Shown: piece by piece, positions 56,401 to 64,000 of the stretch
How positions within the stretch are numbered: position 1 is the stretch's first letter
How the letters are laid out: the number at the start of each line of letters is the position of its first letter
DNA from: Bacteroidales bacterium
Lineage (GTDB): Bacteria > Bacteroidota > Bacteroidia > Bacteroidales > WCHB1-69
Assembly (NCBI GenBank): GCA_017438945.1
Contig: JAFRUI010000014.1
Span: 62,001 to 126,000 of the forward strand
DNA length: 64,000 bases
Direction: 5' to 3'
The notes under the pieces: generated by a model
What the model was told of the DNA's origin: nothing
Seen by the model: the letters and a program-made list of their open reading frames with translations, nothing else
The model's database searches: none
Position numbers and translations under genes: made by a program

Positions 56401-57455
56401 CTACGTGTCCGCTGCCTGTGGATGTTACCGTCACGAATGTTACAAGCCATTCGGCCACGATTGACTGGACACCCTCTGGCGATGAGAGCGAATGGATAGT
56501 GGTGGTAAAACCCCATGTACAGAGTATAAATTACGCAGTTGTTGTAACAAGTCACCCTTATACAGTGGACAATCTTAAGTTTGGAGAATGGTATGATGTA
56601 TATGTCAAGGCGAAATGTGGTAGCGAAGAAGTGAGCAGCTGGAGTTTGCCCGCGACTTTTTTCACACAGTGCAGTTCCATCACGCAATTGCCATACATTG
56701 AAGATTTTGAGAATTACTATCAACCTTACATTTACAATGAATATCCGCGTCCGCGTTGTTGGACCTTCCCGCACATCTATTGGGCTTATCCGGAGGTTTA
56801 CATGTCTGAGAACGCCCAAGCTCAGGACCATTATGTGGGGAATTCCCGTTCGCTGATCTTCAAGTCTTCCATCAATTTCGAGATGCTGATGGCCGTGATG
56901 CCACCACTGGAGGTAGATATTCACAATGTCAAACTTTCGTTGAGGTCGTTGGCCGAATCGGTCAATGCTGGCAGAATTGAGGTGGGGGTAGTGAACAGTG
57001 ACGCGGAGGAGTCGAGCTTTGAGATTGTGCATACGATTTACGCCTCCGACCAGGCGGGCAGTTGGGTGCCTTTGGAGATAAATCTCGATTCCACTCTTTT
57101 GTCAGGTACGGGAAATCATATCGCCTTTCGCTATTACCCCTATAACTATATCTGGGCTATGTGGCTGGATGATTTGGAGTTGTCGTATAATAATACGGTC
57201 GGGATAGTGTCGCATAATCATGACAATAGCCTCGGAGTGTTCCCCAACCCGACAAACGGACGGGTTACGGTAGCTCATTCCGAGAAGATGATCCGACAGT
57301 TGGAGGTGTTCGATATGTATGGGAAGATGTTGGTGAAGATACCAGTGGAGGATTACGAAACCACCGTGGATCTTTCGTCATACGCGAAGGGAGTCTATGT
57401 TTTCCGCATCACCATTGGCGGTGATATAATCAACCGCAGGGTTGTGGTGCAATAG
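53445..57455 (+). CDS. Large secreted adhesin with MAM-like and FN3 modules and T9SS type A sorting signal
   Basis: The 1336-residue protein has a signal peptide ending near MNAQ. Five beta-rich modules, each opening LPYxxxFE, start near 53540, 54320, 55120, 55920 and 56685. The first three are close copies sharing GTHSMYVSNN, YRDFY or CRDFV, a GPP loop, HSGVQRLYF and NPPAAVDN. All resemble cleaved-adhesin/MAM-like domains. FN3-like linkers alternate with them (PSTEYMWRVRANCS). The last 75 residues are the type A CTD: GVFPNPTNGRVTV, LEVFDMYGKML and YAKGVYVFRI. It is probably displayed on the cell surface. It has no clear promoter of its own and lies between 45-bp direct repeats. Confidence 0.9.
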   Translation: MFKRTRLFVVGFVLLMAMHHTMNAQGQTADTALLPYYCGFEDTTDNVHWHFYSQVINKWVVGSATAASGTHSMYVSNNGGASNAYSGSNTYSAWAYRDFYLNPQDKAYKLYFDFKGMGDSWMDNMSVFLGPPVDYFGDMPSGSIQLFNALNNISSWTTFSHLIDSTHSGVQRLYFKWNNDYWDINNPPAAIDNIVFEGTTCLANVTNMTACPADTVVFLTWTSPDVESYTIEYKSVTDSVYTVLNVSASSSLIGNLLPSTEYMWRVRANCSATEQGFFSEVNTFTTAASVAHLPYSCSFENPAENAEWMLSNQNYTNKWHIGEAVSNDGSHSLYVSNNNGVSNSYTVNSSSVVWACRDFVFPGDVASYQISFDIRSYGEIYNNHPYDYVKVFVGPPSTQPLPTGNNDVPPLATQLGAVFQLDSIWHNVVFTLDSTHSGPQRLYFLWRNDDYFGTNPPGAVDNIQITTSDCPIPAQLAAVNILDDVATLTWESDAPTFVLAYKLQEDSAFTEVVLTETSYSMTGLMPDAVYEWKIKALCSNEEQSFWSYLQSFQTLSFLGRIPYENGFEDPDENSYWKVINYYGNNHWCIGTATHKTGTHSMYVSNNDGVSYTYTNSSVSYSWAYRDFYFDPDYSSFDLSFDYKVKGGAGFAGMRVFVGPPTTPVDYSVPAGAVQLGNSMYGHASWTHFSYTLDATFQGVQRLYFLWANEWSVGDNPPAAVDNVTLEGPHCGVPVHIAVDSVTAHDISVHFTPASIHDSVWEAAVVTAGTPIAQAQLITITDTVYTFQNLQNNTTYDIYLRTSCGNGESSYWSQAVTQRTDCGYIYSLPYTDNFDTYGSENYPWCWYRLTTTSGTYPYLDLHQPNHYDATYSTPGMLLFSAPAGTYNIAVMPEMDRTIPMNELLVSFQYRAYDPDDRFEVGVMSDPLDASTFVPMDTVWLDYYQVEHWTEKKVTLSGYSGDGHFIAFKHYSNTQTHAYLDNVRVEATTCPLPVDVTVTNVTSHSATIDWTPSGDESEWIVVVKPHVQSINYAVVVTSHPYTVDNLKFGEWYDVYVKAKCGSEEVSSWSLPATFFTQCSSITQLPYIEDFENYYQPYIYNEYPRPRCWTFPHIYWAYPEVYMSENAQAQDHYVGNSRSLIFKSSINFEMLMAVMPPLEVDIHNVKLSLRSLAESVNAGRIEVGVVNSDAEESSFEIVHTIYASDQAGSWVPLEINLDSTLLSGTGNHIAFRYYPYNYIWAMWLDDLELSYNNTVGIVSHNHDNSLGVFPNPTNGRVTVAHSEKMIRQLEVFDMYGKMLVKIPVEDYETTVDLSSYAKGVYVFRITIGGDIINRRVVVQ

Positions 57456-57499
57456 TTCACCTCGTTGAAGCGCTATAAGATTTTCCCGTACATTTATTA
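57455..57499 (+). repeat. 45-bp direct repeat, copy 2
   Basis: Starts GTTCACCTCGTTGAAGCGCT and then matches the reductase 3' end exactly through its stop TAA. It begins at the last base of the adhesin stop codon and codes for nothing here. Confidence 0.9.
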
Positions 57500-57509
57500 A
57501 GATATTATG

Positions 57510-57537
57510 GTAGGGGCGAATGATTATTCGCCCCTAC
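57510..57537. repeat. 28-bp palindrome, GTAGGGGCG type
   Basis: GTAGGGGCGAAT and ATTCGCCCCTAC are perfect 12-bp arms around GATT. It resembles the palindromes at 17073 and 63115 and could serve as a terminator or REP-like element. Confidence 0.85.
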
Positions 57538-57601
57538 GGCAATTAAAAATTCACTGTTTATAAGTAATTTTTACCACAATAAAATACACCTTTGAAAGTT
57601 G

Positions 57602-57609
57602 TATCTTTG
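57602..57609 (+). promoter_or_regulatory. Promoter -7 box of the TPR-OMP operon
   Basis: TATCTTTG, 35 bp before the ATG at 57645. Confidence 0.65.
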
Positions 57610-57644
57610 TTCGTTTGTAAAATAGGTTATAATCAGTGAACTAT

Positions 57645-60600
57645 ATGAAGATAATCAAAACGGCCCTGTTACTGTTGATAACAGGCATTTTCACCATTCC
57701 GTTTGCTTCCGCGCAACGCACGGAGAACTTCAAATCACCGCAGTATGAATACCAGACTGCGGTGGATTTGTTCAACAAGGAGAAGTACGGCTCCGCACAA
57801 CAATATTTCAAATATGTGTATGAAAGCACCGACGACAAGCAGCATGATCTGAAGACGAACTCTCTGTTCTATCAAGGCGTGTGTGCGGCCAAACTCGACA
57901 ACCAGGATGCCGGCTACCTGCTGCAGTCGTTCATCGACCGCTATCCCGTGCACACCTCCGTGCCCGAGGCACACTATTACCTGGGCCGTTTTTATTTCGC
58001 CCGCAAGAACTACAAGAAGGTGATTGCCCAGTTTGACGAAATTTACGAGTCGGAAATCCAGCCCGAAAATGTACAGGAATATCATTTCAAGAAAGGGTAT
58101 TCCTATTTCATGACGGAGGATTACGACAACGCCAAGATGATGTTCCGCAAGGCGCGCGAAGAAGAGGGACCCTATAAGGACCGCAGTCTCTACTATCTCG
58201 CTTATATGGCGTATCAGGCAGAACAATACGATGCCGCTCTGGAGGATTTCCTCATCCTGAAGGACAATCCTGAACTAAAAAGCGAAGTTCCTTACTTCCT
58301 CACACAGATCTATTTCAAAGAGGAACAATACGAAAAAGTGTTGGAAGTGGCTCCTGAAACGGAAATCGTGAAGGACAAGAACTTGGCGCAGGTGGCCCGA
58401 TGCAAGGCCCTGTCCTACTACAACCAAAACCAGTATGAGGAAGCTGCCGAGAATTTCGATAAAATTAAGGATAACAAACTGATAACCCTCGATCGAAACG
58501 ACTGGTTCGCGAAAGGTTTTACAAATTACCGCGTTCAGAAATACAGTGATGCCATTGCCGATTTCTCCCGCTCCGCCAACGACAAGGATCCCGATGCGAT
58601 GACCCAGCAGTGCTATTTCCTCATCGCTGACTGCTACATGAAGACGGCCCAGCGAACCCTCGCAGCACAGAGTTTCAAAGAGGCTTCCAAGTATAACTTC
58701 GATCCTACCATCAAGGAGGAAGCCCTTTTCAACTATGCCAAACTGCAGTGCGAGACCTCCACGAGCCCGTTCAACAACGGTATCGAGGCTTTGCAGGACT
58801 ATCTCAACCAATTCCCGCACGCCCAGCACAGTGAGGAGGCCGCCGACTATCTGTCGCGCATCTATCTCTCCACCAAGAATTACCAGGCCGCCATCAACTC
58901 TATTGAGAAGATGAAAAGCAAGAACCCTTCCATCTTGAAGGCCTATCAGCGTTGCACCTTTAACCGTGCTCTCGAACAGATCAACAACCAGAACTATAAA
59001 GAAGCTCTCGCGTTGCTGAACAAAACGCTGTCCTCCCCATCGGATAAGAACATCCATCAGGATGCGCAGTACTGGAAGGCGGAGGCTCAATACCGTAATG
59101 AACAGTACAAAGACGCCTATTATTCGTTCCAGACGTATCAGAATTCTGAAAGGGCTTCTGCCAACGAATATTATGTAAATTCTTATTATTCACTAGGTTA
59201 TGCTGCGTTGAAGCTGAAAAGGTATAAAGATGCTGGTAATCATTTCAAAACGTATCTCAACAAATCATCGAAATCGGAAGATATTGATATTCAAGCGGAT
59301 GCATCGGCTAGATTGGCTGACTGTTACTTCATGCAGCTTGACCTTCCCAATGCCATAAAGTATTATGACCAATGTGAGCGCTTGGGTCAATCGAATGCCG
59401 ACTACGCCGTTTATCAGTTGGCCAAATGTTATGGCTATCAGAAGAATAACAACAAAAAAATCCAGACGTTGGAACGATTGTTGAATTCTTACCCGTCCTC
59501 AAGTTACAAGGATGATTCGGAATTTGACTTGGCGGTGACTTATCATACGCAGAATGATTATGCGAGCGCCATTTCCGCTTATAAGAGTTTCATCAAAAGC
59601 CATCCGAAAAGCCAACACATCCGTCAGGCGCACACCCGTTTGGCACAGGCTTACCTGAACAGTGACAATCAGCAGATGGCGATTTCCACCTACAAATATG
59701 TGGTGGAAACCTATCCTGGCTCGCAAGAAGCCAAGGATGCGCTTGCCAATTTGGAGACCATTTACACGGAAAACGGAAATACCAGCGAATTTTTCGACTA
59801 TGTGCGTTCCAAGAACATGAACATTTCCGCTGATCGTCAGGACTCTATCGCCTTCAAGGCGGCGGAAACGAAATACAACCGCGGCGACTGCGAGTCTTCC
59901 ATTGCCGCTTGTCAGGATTATATCCGCCAGTTCCCGAACGGCTCTTTTGTGGCGAAAGCCCATTTTTACAAGGGAGAATGTGAGTATGGAATGCGCCGAT
60001 ATGATGATGCTTTGGCCGATTATGAGGCCATCATCAAGAAATACAAGACGGAATACAATGTAACCGCCTTGCACAAGGCTGCCTCTATATTGTATAATGA
60101 CAAACAATATGCGAAGGCTCTGACCTATTTCAACAAGCTGATGGAGAACACCACAGCAGAGGAGGAAATCATTTATGCCAACAACGGAGCCATGCGCTGT
60201 GCCTATTTCCTGAAAGATTACCGTTCGGCGCTGACAAGTGCGGAGAACATCATCCGCGCCAACCAGCCCGACCAGGATCTGCTTTCGGAGGCATTGCTGA
60301 TTGCCGGTAATTCCGCACTGGAGCTCAAGGAGATAGAGACGGCGAAGAACTACTACAGCAGGCTCGTTCCGAAAGGCAGCAATGACCTGTGTGCCGAGGC
60401 TGCTTACCATCTGGCCGACATTGCGCTCAATCACGATAAAAACCTCGATGATTGCGAAGCCCGTATCAAAGCCATCCTCGGCAGCGACTACTCCTCCGAG
60501 TATTGGTACGCCAAAACGTTTATCCTCTATGGTGACCTTTACAAGGCTAAAGGCAACTACTTCCAAGCCCGCCACACATACCAAAGTATCGTCGATAACT

Positions 60601-60668
60601 ACGCAGGTGAGGATTTGGTGAAATTGGCACGAGCGAAGATCGCGGAAGTTGATGCGCTGGACAAGTAG
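57645..60668 (+). CDS. Secreted tetratricopeptide-repeat protein
   Basis: The 1007-residue protein has a signal peptide ending near ASAQ and then TPR-like helical pairs over nearly its whole length, for example LFNKEKYGSAQQYFKYVYE, HYYLGRFYFARKNYKKVIAQF, FDLAVTYHTQNDYASAISAY and AKAHFYKGECEYGMRRYDDAL. No enzyme domain or lipobox is seen, so it is probably periplasmic. It resembles large BamD/YbgF-like TPR proteins common in Bacteroidota. The ATG at 57645 is chosen over an upstream GTG because it begins the signal peptide. An outer-membrane barrel gene follows after a heptamer repeat. Confidence 0.88.
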   Translation: MKIIKTALLLLITGIFTIPFASAQRTENFKSPQYEYQTAVDLFNKEKYGSAQQYFKYVYESTDDKQHDLKTNSLFYQGVCAAKLDNQDAGYLLQSFIDRYPVHTSVPEAHYYLGRFYFARKNYKKVIAQFDEIYESEIQPENVQEYHFKKGYSYFMTEDYDNAKMMFRKAREEEGPYKDRSLYYLAYMAYQAEQYDAALEDFLILKDNPELKSEVPYFLTQIYFKEEQYEKVLEVAPETEIVKDKNLAQVARCKALSYYNQNQYEEAAENFDKIKDNKLITLDRNDWFAKGFTNYRVQKYSDAIADFSRSANDKDPDAMTQQCYFLIADCYMKTAQRTLAAQSFKEASKYNFDPTIKEEALFNYAKLQCETSTSPFNNGIEALQDYLNQFPHAQHSEEAADYLSRIYLSTKNYQAAINSIEKMKSKNPSILKAYQRCTFNRALEQINNQNYKEALALLNKTLSSPSDKNIHQDAQYWKAEAQYRNEQYKDAYYSFQTYQNSERASANEYYVNSYYSLGYAALKLKRYKDAGNHFKTYLNKSSKSEDIDIQADASARLADCYFMQLDLPNAIKYYDQCERLGQSNADYAVYQLAKCYGYQKNNNKKIQTLERLLNSYPSSSYKDDSEFDLAVTYHTQNDYASAISAYKSFIKSHPKSQHIRQAHTRLAQAYLNSDNQQMAISTYKYVVETYPGSQEAKDALANLETIYTENGNTSEFFDYVRSKNMNISADRQDSIAFKAAETKYNRGDCESSIAACQDYIRQFPNGSFVAKAHFYKGECEYGMRRYDDALADYEAIIKKYKTEYNVTALHKAASILYNDKQYAKALTYFNKLMENTTAEEEIIYANNGAMRCAYFLKDYRSALTSAENIIRANQPDQDLLSEALLIAGNSALELKEIETAKNYYSRLVPKGSNDLCAEAAYHLADIALNHDKNLDDCEARIKAILGSDYSSEYWYAKTFILYGDLYKAKGNYFQARHTYQSIVDNYAGEDLVKLARAKIAEVDALDK

Positions 60669-60671
60669 TAA

Positions 60672-60706
60672 TTGATAATGGATAATGGATAATTGATAAT
60701 TGATAA
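60672..60706. repeat. Tandem heptamer repeat, unit TKGATAA x5
   Basis: Five contiguous 7-bp units TTGATAA or TGGATAA between the TPR and barrel genes, ending 8 bp before the barrel start codon, where it may affect translation. Confidence 0.9.
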
Positions 60707-60714
60707 TTAGAGAG

Positions 60715-62664
60715 ATGAAAAAGATAACAATATTCGTTTTTTTGGTGTTTTGCGCTAGTTTTTTGCGGGCGCAGGTGGTGGATTCGGCGCAGTTGTTGAT
60801 CAAATATGTGCCGAAGTTGGCCAACTCCAATAAAATCAACCAACAAGCTGTGCTGAAAGACACGGTGGTGAGCGAGCAGGTGGAGTTTAACTACGTCATC
60901 GCCCCCAACAAGCCGGAGCTCGACTTCAAACCGGGCGAAATGCAGGTGGGCAAGCTCAACCCCGAGGTGAAAGAGCGTTATTACCGCAATTACATCAAGC
61001 TCGGTTTCGGTTACCCGATCACGCCGCTTGCGGAACTTTCGATGCATAACTGCCAGAATCCGAAATACTCATACGGACTCAACTTCCACCACTTCTCCTC
61101 ATGGGCGGAACCGATCGGGAAGGAACAGAAAAAGTTCGCGTACGCACCCACAAGCGACACGCGCATACACCTTTTCTTCAACCGAATCTTCAAGAACCAC
61201 ACGCTCTACTCTTCCGTCGGTTACAACCACGAGGTGGCCAACCTCTATGGCTTTTCCACGGATTGGGTGCGTCCGGAGCTGTATCTGAACCCAAAACAGT
61301 ATTATGACAAGTCATACCGGGACAGCATTCGTAACAATTTCAACCATGTGCGCGCGGAGATTGGTCTGCGCTCCAATTTCACGGAAGAGGAGAAGCGTCT
61401 GAAGGAAGATGTGCGGCTCAACTACGATTTTATACACACCTACTGGAAAAACATGGAGCATGGAGTTGGAGTGCGCGCCATGTTAGGGTATGATGCCAAA
61501 TTCTTGAAAATCTCGGGCTTCCAACACTATCAAGTGGATCTTGGGCTCGATTATTTCAATAATGTATGGAGCGACAGCATTCCTATGGGTACCGATGGCA
61601 GCTTGTTGAAACGTCGCGCCACCAACAGTTTTATGTTCGAGATCAAACCCACCATGCGGTTCAGTATTCGGGAATACCATCTGTTGGCAGGTGTCGGGGT
61701 TCCGATTCTCAACCAATACAACAAGACGCAATGTCCTGTTTATCCGGTGGCGGAACTGCAAATGGGGCTCATCCGCGGAGTGCTGAACCTCTATGTGGGT
61801 GTGGACGGCAAGAGCGAGTACACTTCGTTGAAAAACCTGCTGTACGAAAATCCCTACGTGAAACCGAATCTTGACACTCTTCGTTTCTCCAAGTGCCAGA
61901 TCAGCATTTACGGCGGTGTAAAGGGAAAGATAACAGACAAACTGAACTACCATGTTTCGGCCAGATACTCTTATCGTCGTGATCTGCCGTTCTTTATGTT
62001 GGACACGGCCAGTCTGCTTAAGAACAGGTTTGACGTGGTGTATGCCAAGAAGGGCACCGAGCTGGACGTGAACGCCAACTTGAGCTGGGAGGCTATCAAC
62101 CACCTATATCTGACCTTAAACGCACGTTACCATGACTTCTTCTTCCTCGAAGACTACGACTGGTTCGGCTCCGACGCCATCACGGGCGGCAAACCGTTCT
62201 ACATCCCGCGATGGGAAATCGGTTTTGAGGGCAAGTATATTTGGCGAAGCAAGTTCATTTTCACGGCAAACGCGAAAGTGGGCTTCAACCGCTGGGCTGT
62301 GGTGCCGAAATGTCTGCCTGTTTATGCTGTTGATGAATTTGGTAATCAGGTGCCTGTGATGGATGTGAATGGCAATCAGGTGATGGCTTTGGACTATACC
62401 ATTGAGAACGACATCCGCAAGAACCCTGACGGTCAAAAAAGTTCTGTCAAGCCGGTGTTGAACTTTGGAATCGGGTTTGAGTATCTGATTACCAAGCAGT
62501 TCACTGCCTTCGCGAATATCAACAATGTCGGTTGTCAGTATGCCACGAACTATTATGGATTTAACAACTTCGGTATCAATGCCATTGTAGGTGTCACCTA
62601 CTCCTTCGGGAACGAGGCTATCAAACCCTTAAAGAAGAAATCCTCCACCACTCCAAAACTTTGA
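60715..62664 (+). CDS. Predicted outer-membrane beta-barrel protein
   Basis: The 649-residue protein has a signal peptide ending near LRAQ and then many alternating aromatic beta strands, such as YRNYIKLGFGYPITPLAEL, HLFFNRIFKNHTLYSSVGYNHE and FSIREYHLLAGVGV, ending in strands like AIVGVTYSFGNEAIKPL. No plug domain or TonB box is visible, so it is not a typical TonB-dependent receptor. It lies 46 bp after the TPR gene and probably works with it in the envelope. Function unknown. Confidence 0.8.
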   Translation: MKKITIFVFLVFCASFLRAQVVDSAQLLIKYVPKLANSNKINQQAVLKDTVVSEQVEFNYVIAPNKPELDFKPGEMQVGKLNPEVKERYYRNYIKLGFGYPITPLAELSMHNCQNPKYSYGLNFHHFSSWAEPIGKEQKKFAYAPTSDTRIHLFFNRIFKNHTLYSSVGYNHEVANLYGFSTDWVRPELYLNPKQYYDKSYRDSIRNNFNHVRAEIGLRSNFTEEEKRLKEDVRLNYDFIHTYWKNMEHGVGVRAMLGYDAKFLKISGFQHYQVDLGLDYFNNVWSDSIPMGTDGSLLKRRATNSFMFEIKPTMRFSIREYHLLAGVGVPILNQYNKTQCPVYPVAELQMGLIRGVLNLYVGVDGKSEYTSLKNLLYENPYVKPNLDTLRFSKCQISIYGGVKGKITDKLNYHVSARYSYRRDLPFFMLDTASLLKNRFDVVYAKKGTELDVNANLSWEAINHLYLTLNARYHDFFFLEDYDWFGSDAITGGKPFYIPRWEIGFEGKYIWRSKFIFTANAKVGFNRWAVVPKCLPVYAVDEFGNQVPVMDVNGNQVMALDYTIENDIRKNPDGQKSSVKPVLNFGIGFEYLITKQFTAFANINNVGCQYATNYYGFNNFGINAIVGVTYSFGNEAIKPLKKKSSTTPKL

Positions 62665-63089
62665 TGATGATACGCAAATCGGTAATAATCACGCTGTTGT
62701 TGGCAGTTCTGTTCACGGCCTGCCATAACACCTACCATCCTACCATTCCGTACAAAAAGGTAGATTTCACCATCTATCCAAATGATGTAATGTACTATAG
62801 ATTAAATACATACGGAGGTTATGAATATTTCACCGGCGGTGTGGGCGGAATTGTGGTCTATCGATTGGATGAATGGACTTTCCTGGCGTATGACCGTTCC
62901 TGTTCGTATGACTGGGAGGAAAATGCTTCTTGGATATGGGTGCATCCGAACGGTATCATGCTTATTGACTCCTTGTGCGGATCCACCTATAATATCTTGG
63001 ACGGAAATGTCATTTCGGGTCCGGCGATTTGGCCGTTGTACCAGTACAAAACCCGATATGACGGGTTCCGGCTACGAGTATACAATTAG
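62664..63089 (+). CDS. Rieske-like lipoprotein lacking iron-sulfur ligands
   Basis: The 141-residue lipoprotein has a lipobox near residue 20 (LFTAC). The mature part follows the plan of Rieske domains: GIVVYRLDEWTFLAYDRSCSYD in place of the CxH loop, then LIDSLCGSTYNILDGNVISGPAIWPLYQY in place of CxxHG and GPAxxPL. Both His ligands are absent, so no 2Fe-2S cluster is expected. The start shares one base with the barrel stop. The Rieske relation rests on strand pattern and motif order, not on strong identity. Confidence 0.7.
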   Translation: MMIRKSVIITLLLAVLFTACHNTYHPTIPYKKVDFTIYPNDVMYYRLNTYGGYEYFTGGVGGIVVYRLDEWTFLAYDRSCSYDWEENASWIWVHPNGIMLIDSLCGSTYNILDGNVISGPAIWPLYQYKTRYDGFRLRVYN

Positions 63090-63114
63090 GCAAATAAAAA
63101 ATGTGCGATAATAA

Positions 63115-63142
63115 GAAGGGGCGAATGACGATTCGTCCCTTC
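63115..63142. repeat. 28-bp palindrome, GAAGGGGCG type
   Basis: GAAGGGGCGAAT and ATTCGTCCCTTC pair with one G-T wobble around GACG. Same length and core (GGGGCGAAT) as the palindrome at 57510. The spacer 63090-63273 otherwise holds a TA-dinucleotide run near 63155 and the next promoter. Confidence 0.75.
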
Positions 63143-63218
63143 GTAATTTTATAGTATATATATATATTAATGTTACGATTTTTTTTTGATTATACAGAAT
63201 CCGTATTGAAAAATTTTA

Positions 63219-63226
63219 TATTTTTG
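63219..63226 (+). promoter_or_regulatory. Promoter -7 box of the TonB-dependent receptor gene
   Basis: TATTTTTG, 47 bp before the ATG at 63274. Confidence 0.6.
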
Positions 63227-63273
63227 CAAGCTTATTATAGAGTGGATAATAGTTTTATGTTTAATATAAATTA

Positions 63274-64000
63274 ATGGCTATGATTAAAAAATTACTCGCA
63301 ACTTTAGGAGTAATCATCCTGTTCGTTAGTGCGGCATTCTCACAGAGCCAGATTAAAGGTAAAGTGACAGACCAGACGAAAGCGCCATTGGCTTATACCA
63401 GGGTGTTTCTGAAGGTCGGAGACCGTGTAGTGAACATGGCTACCGCCGATGACAAGGGTGATTATGCAATGTTCAACATTGAGGCCGGAACGTACGATTT
63501 GCAGGCTGACGCTGTGATGGTCAACAAGACCATGACAAAGTCCAATGTTGTTGTGCCGTCAAATCAAGTCGTGTTCATCGACTTTGAGATTGACCTTACC
63601 TCCGACATTGAGGAGGTCGTTATCACGTGGGAACCGCCTGTGTTCTCACAGGATAACACGACATCATCCAGCCGTATGTCTGGTGACAACATCCGTACGA
63701 CTCCCGGTCGTTCCGTGACCAGCGCCTTGGCTAACTTGGAAGGTGTCTCTTCCGTGGATGGTGCCATGACCAGTGTCCGTGGTAACCGTGCCGACGGTCA
63801 GCAGACCATCGTCGATGGTATGCGTGTCCGTGGCGGTACGGGTGTCTCCATGTCTTCCATTGAGGAGGTGCAGTTGATCCAAGGTGGTGTGCCGGCCGAA
63901 TACGGTGACGGTACCTCCTTCACGGTGATCACCACCAAGCAAGCACCTAAGGATTTCCATGGTTCTATCGAATTGCGCGGCTCCATCGATGGTTACAACA
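63274..64000 (+). CDS. TonB-dependent receptor with carboxypeptidase-like N-terminal domain (3' end outside window)
   Basis: The first 242 residues are visible. A signal peptide ends near AAFSQ, then comes a CarboxypepD_reg-like beta domain (IKGKVTDQTKAPLAYTRVFLK and GDYAMFNIEAGTYDLQA), and then the plug domain with TSALANLEGVSS, VRGNRADGQQTIVDGMRVRG and IEEVQLIQGGVPAEYGD. This is the standard SusC/TonB-receptor start in Bacteroidota, where TonB energy drives uptake across the outer membrane. The ligand cannot be told. The gene runs off the right edge. Confidence 0.92.
   Translation, partial: MAMIKKLLATLGVIILFVSAAFSQSQIKGKVTDQTKAPLAYTRVFLKVGDRVVNMATADDKGDYAMFNIEAGTYDLQADAVMVNKTMTKSNVVVPSNQVVFIDFEIDLTSDIEEVVITWEPPVFSQDNTTSSSRMSGDNIRTTPGRSVTSALANLEGVSSVDGAMTSVRGNRADGQQTIVDGMRVRGGTGVSMSSIEEVQLIQGGVPAEYGDGTSFTVITTKQAPKDFHGSIELRGSIDGYN

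Noticed and set aside
57510..57537. Palindromes as transposon ends or insertion-sequence relics
   Set aside because: No transposase fragment or target duplication lies next to any of the three; REP-like elements are the simpler reading.

Overview
This window is chromosomal DNA from a member of the Bacteroidota, most probably order Bacteroidales. Most transcription units start downstream of the Bacteroidota -7 box TAnnTTTG. Two very large secreted proteins end in type IX secretion signals (one type A, one type B). WlbA, Ptb, a YitT-type membrane protein, an M64 peptidase and PepSY-like (BLIP-fold) proteins fit the same group. No tRNA, rRNA, insertion sequence, prophage or CRISPR array was seen.

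Positions 1-13.4 kb hold an AT-rich defence island read leftwards as one tightly packed eight-gene operon from a promoter at 13354-13361. Gene order is C5 methyltransferase 1, a cytosolic protein with two GHKL ATPase domains (Hsp90/MORC-like plus histidine-kinase-like), a stand-alone response regulator, a caspase/CHAT-like protease, C5 methyltransferase 2, a McrB-like AAA+ protein, a McrC-like nuclease, and a giant STAND NTPase with an N-terminal nuclease-like domain that runs off the left edge. The two methyltransferases plus the McrB/McrC pair match the LlaJI type of restriction-modification. The kinase, regulator and protease trio sits between the two methyltransferases and looks like an undescribed signalling-to-protease immune module.

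From 13.4 to 44.7 kb lies mostly ordinary metabolism and housekeeping: a metallophosphoesterase, ThrE exporter, rpsF-rpsR-rplI, gapA, rubredoxin, radA, rseC, three tandem PepSY-like proteins, M64 peptidase, folD, mntP, wlbA, a methyltransferase with ahcY, ptb, cdaA, a metal permease, a sensory-type [FeFe]-hydrogenase-like cluster, pruA, atpHAG and pyrE. Two copies of a 327-bp GC-rich leader (21282-21608 and 26513-26839) interrupt this stretch. Each carries a promoter and a conserved 28-codon reading frame and precedes an unrelated AT-rich pair, a lipoprotein plus a small membrane protein. They look like gene cassettes sharing a leader.

From 44.8 to 64 kb is a cell-surface region: a 1873-residue T9SS type B protein, a YitT protein, a glycosyltransferase, a steroid 5-alpha-reductase family protein, a 1336-residue T9SS type A adhesin bracketed by 45-bp direct repeats, then a TPR protein, an outer-membrane beta-barrel protein, a Rieske-like lipoprotein that has lost its ligands, and the start of a TonB-dependent receptor. 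Repeats of two kinds are scattered between genes: 28-bp palindromes (17073, 57510, 63115) and tandem repeats whose unit is always 7 bp but whose sequence differs from site to site.
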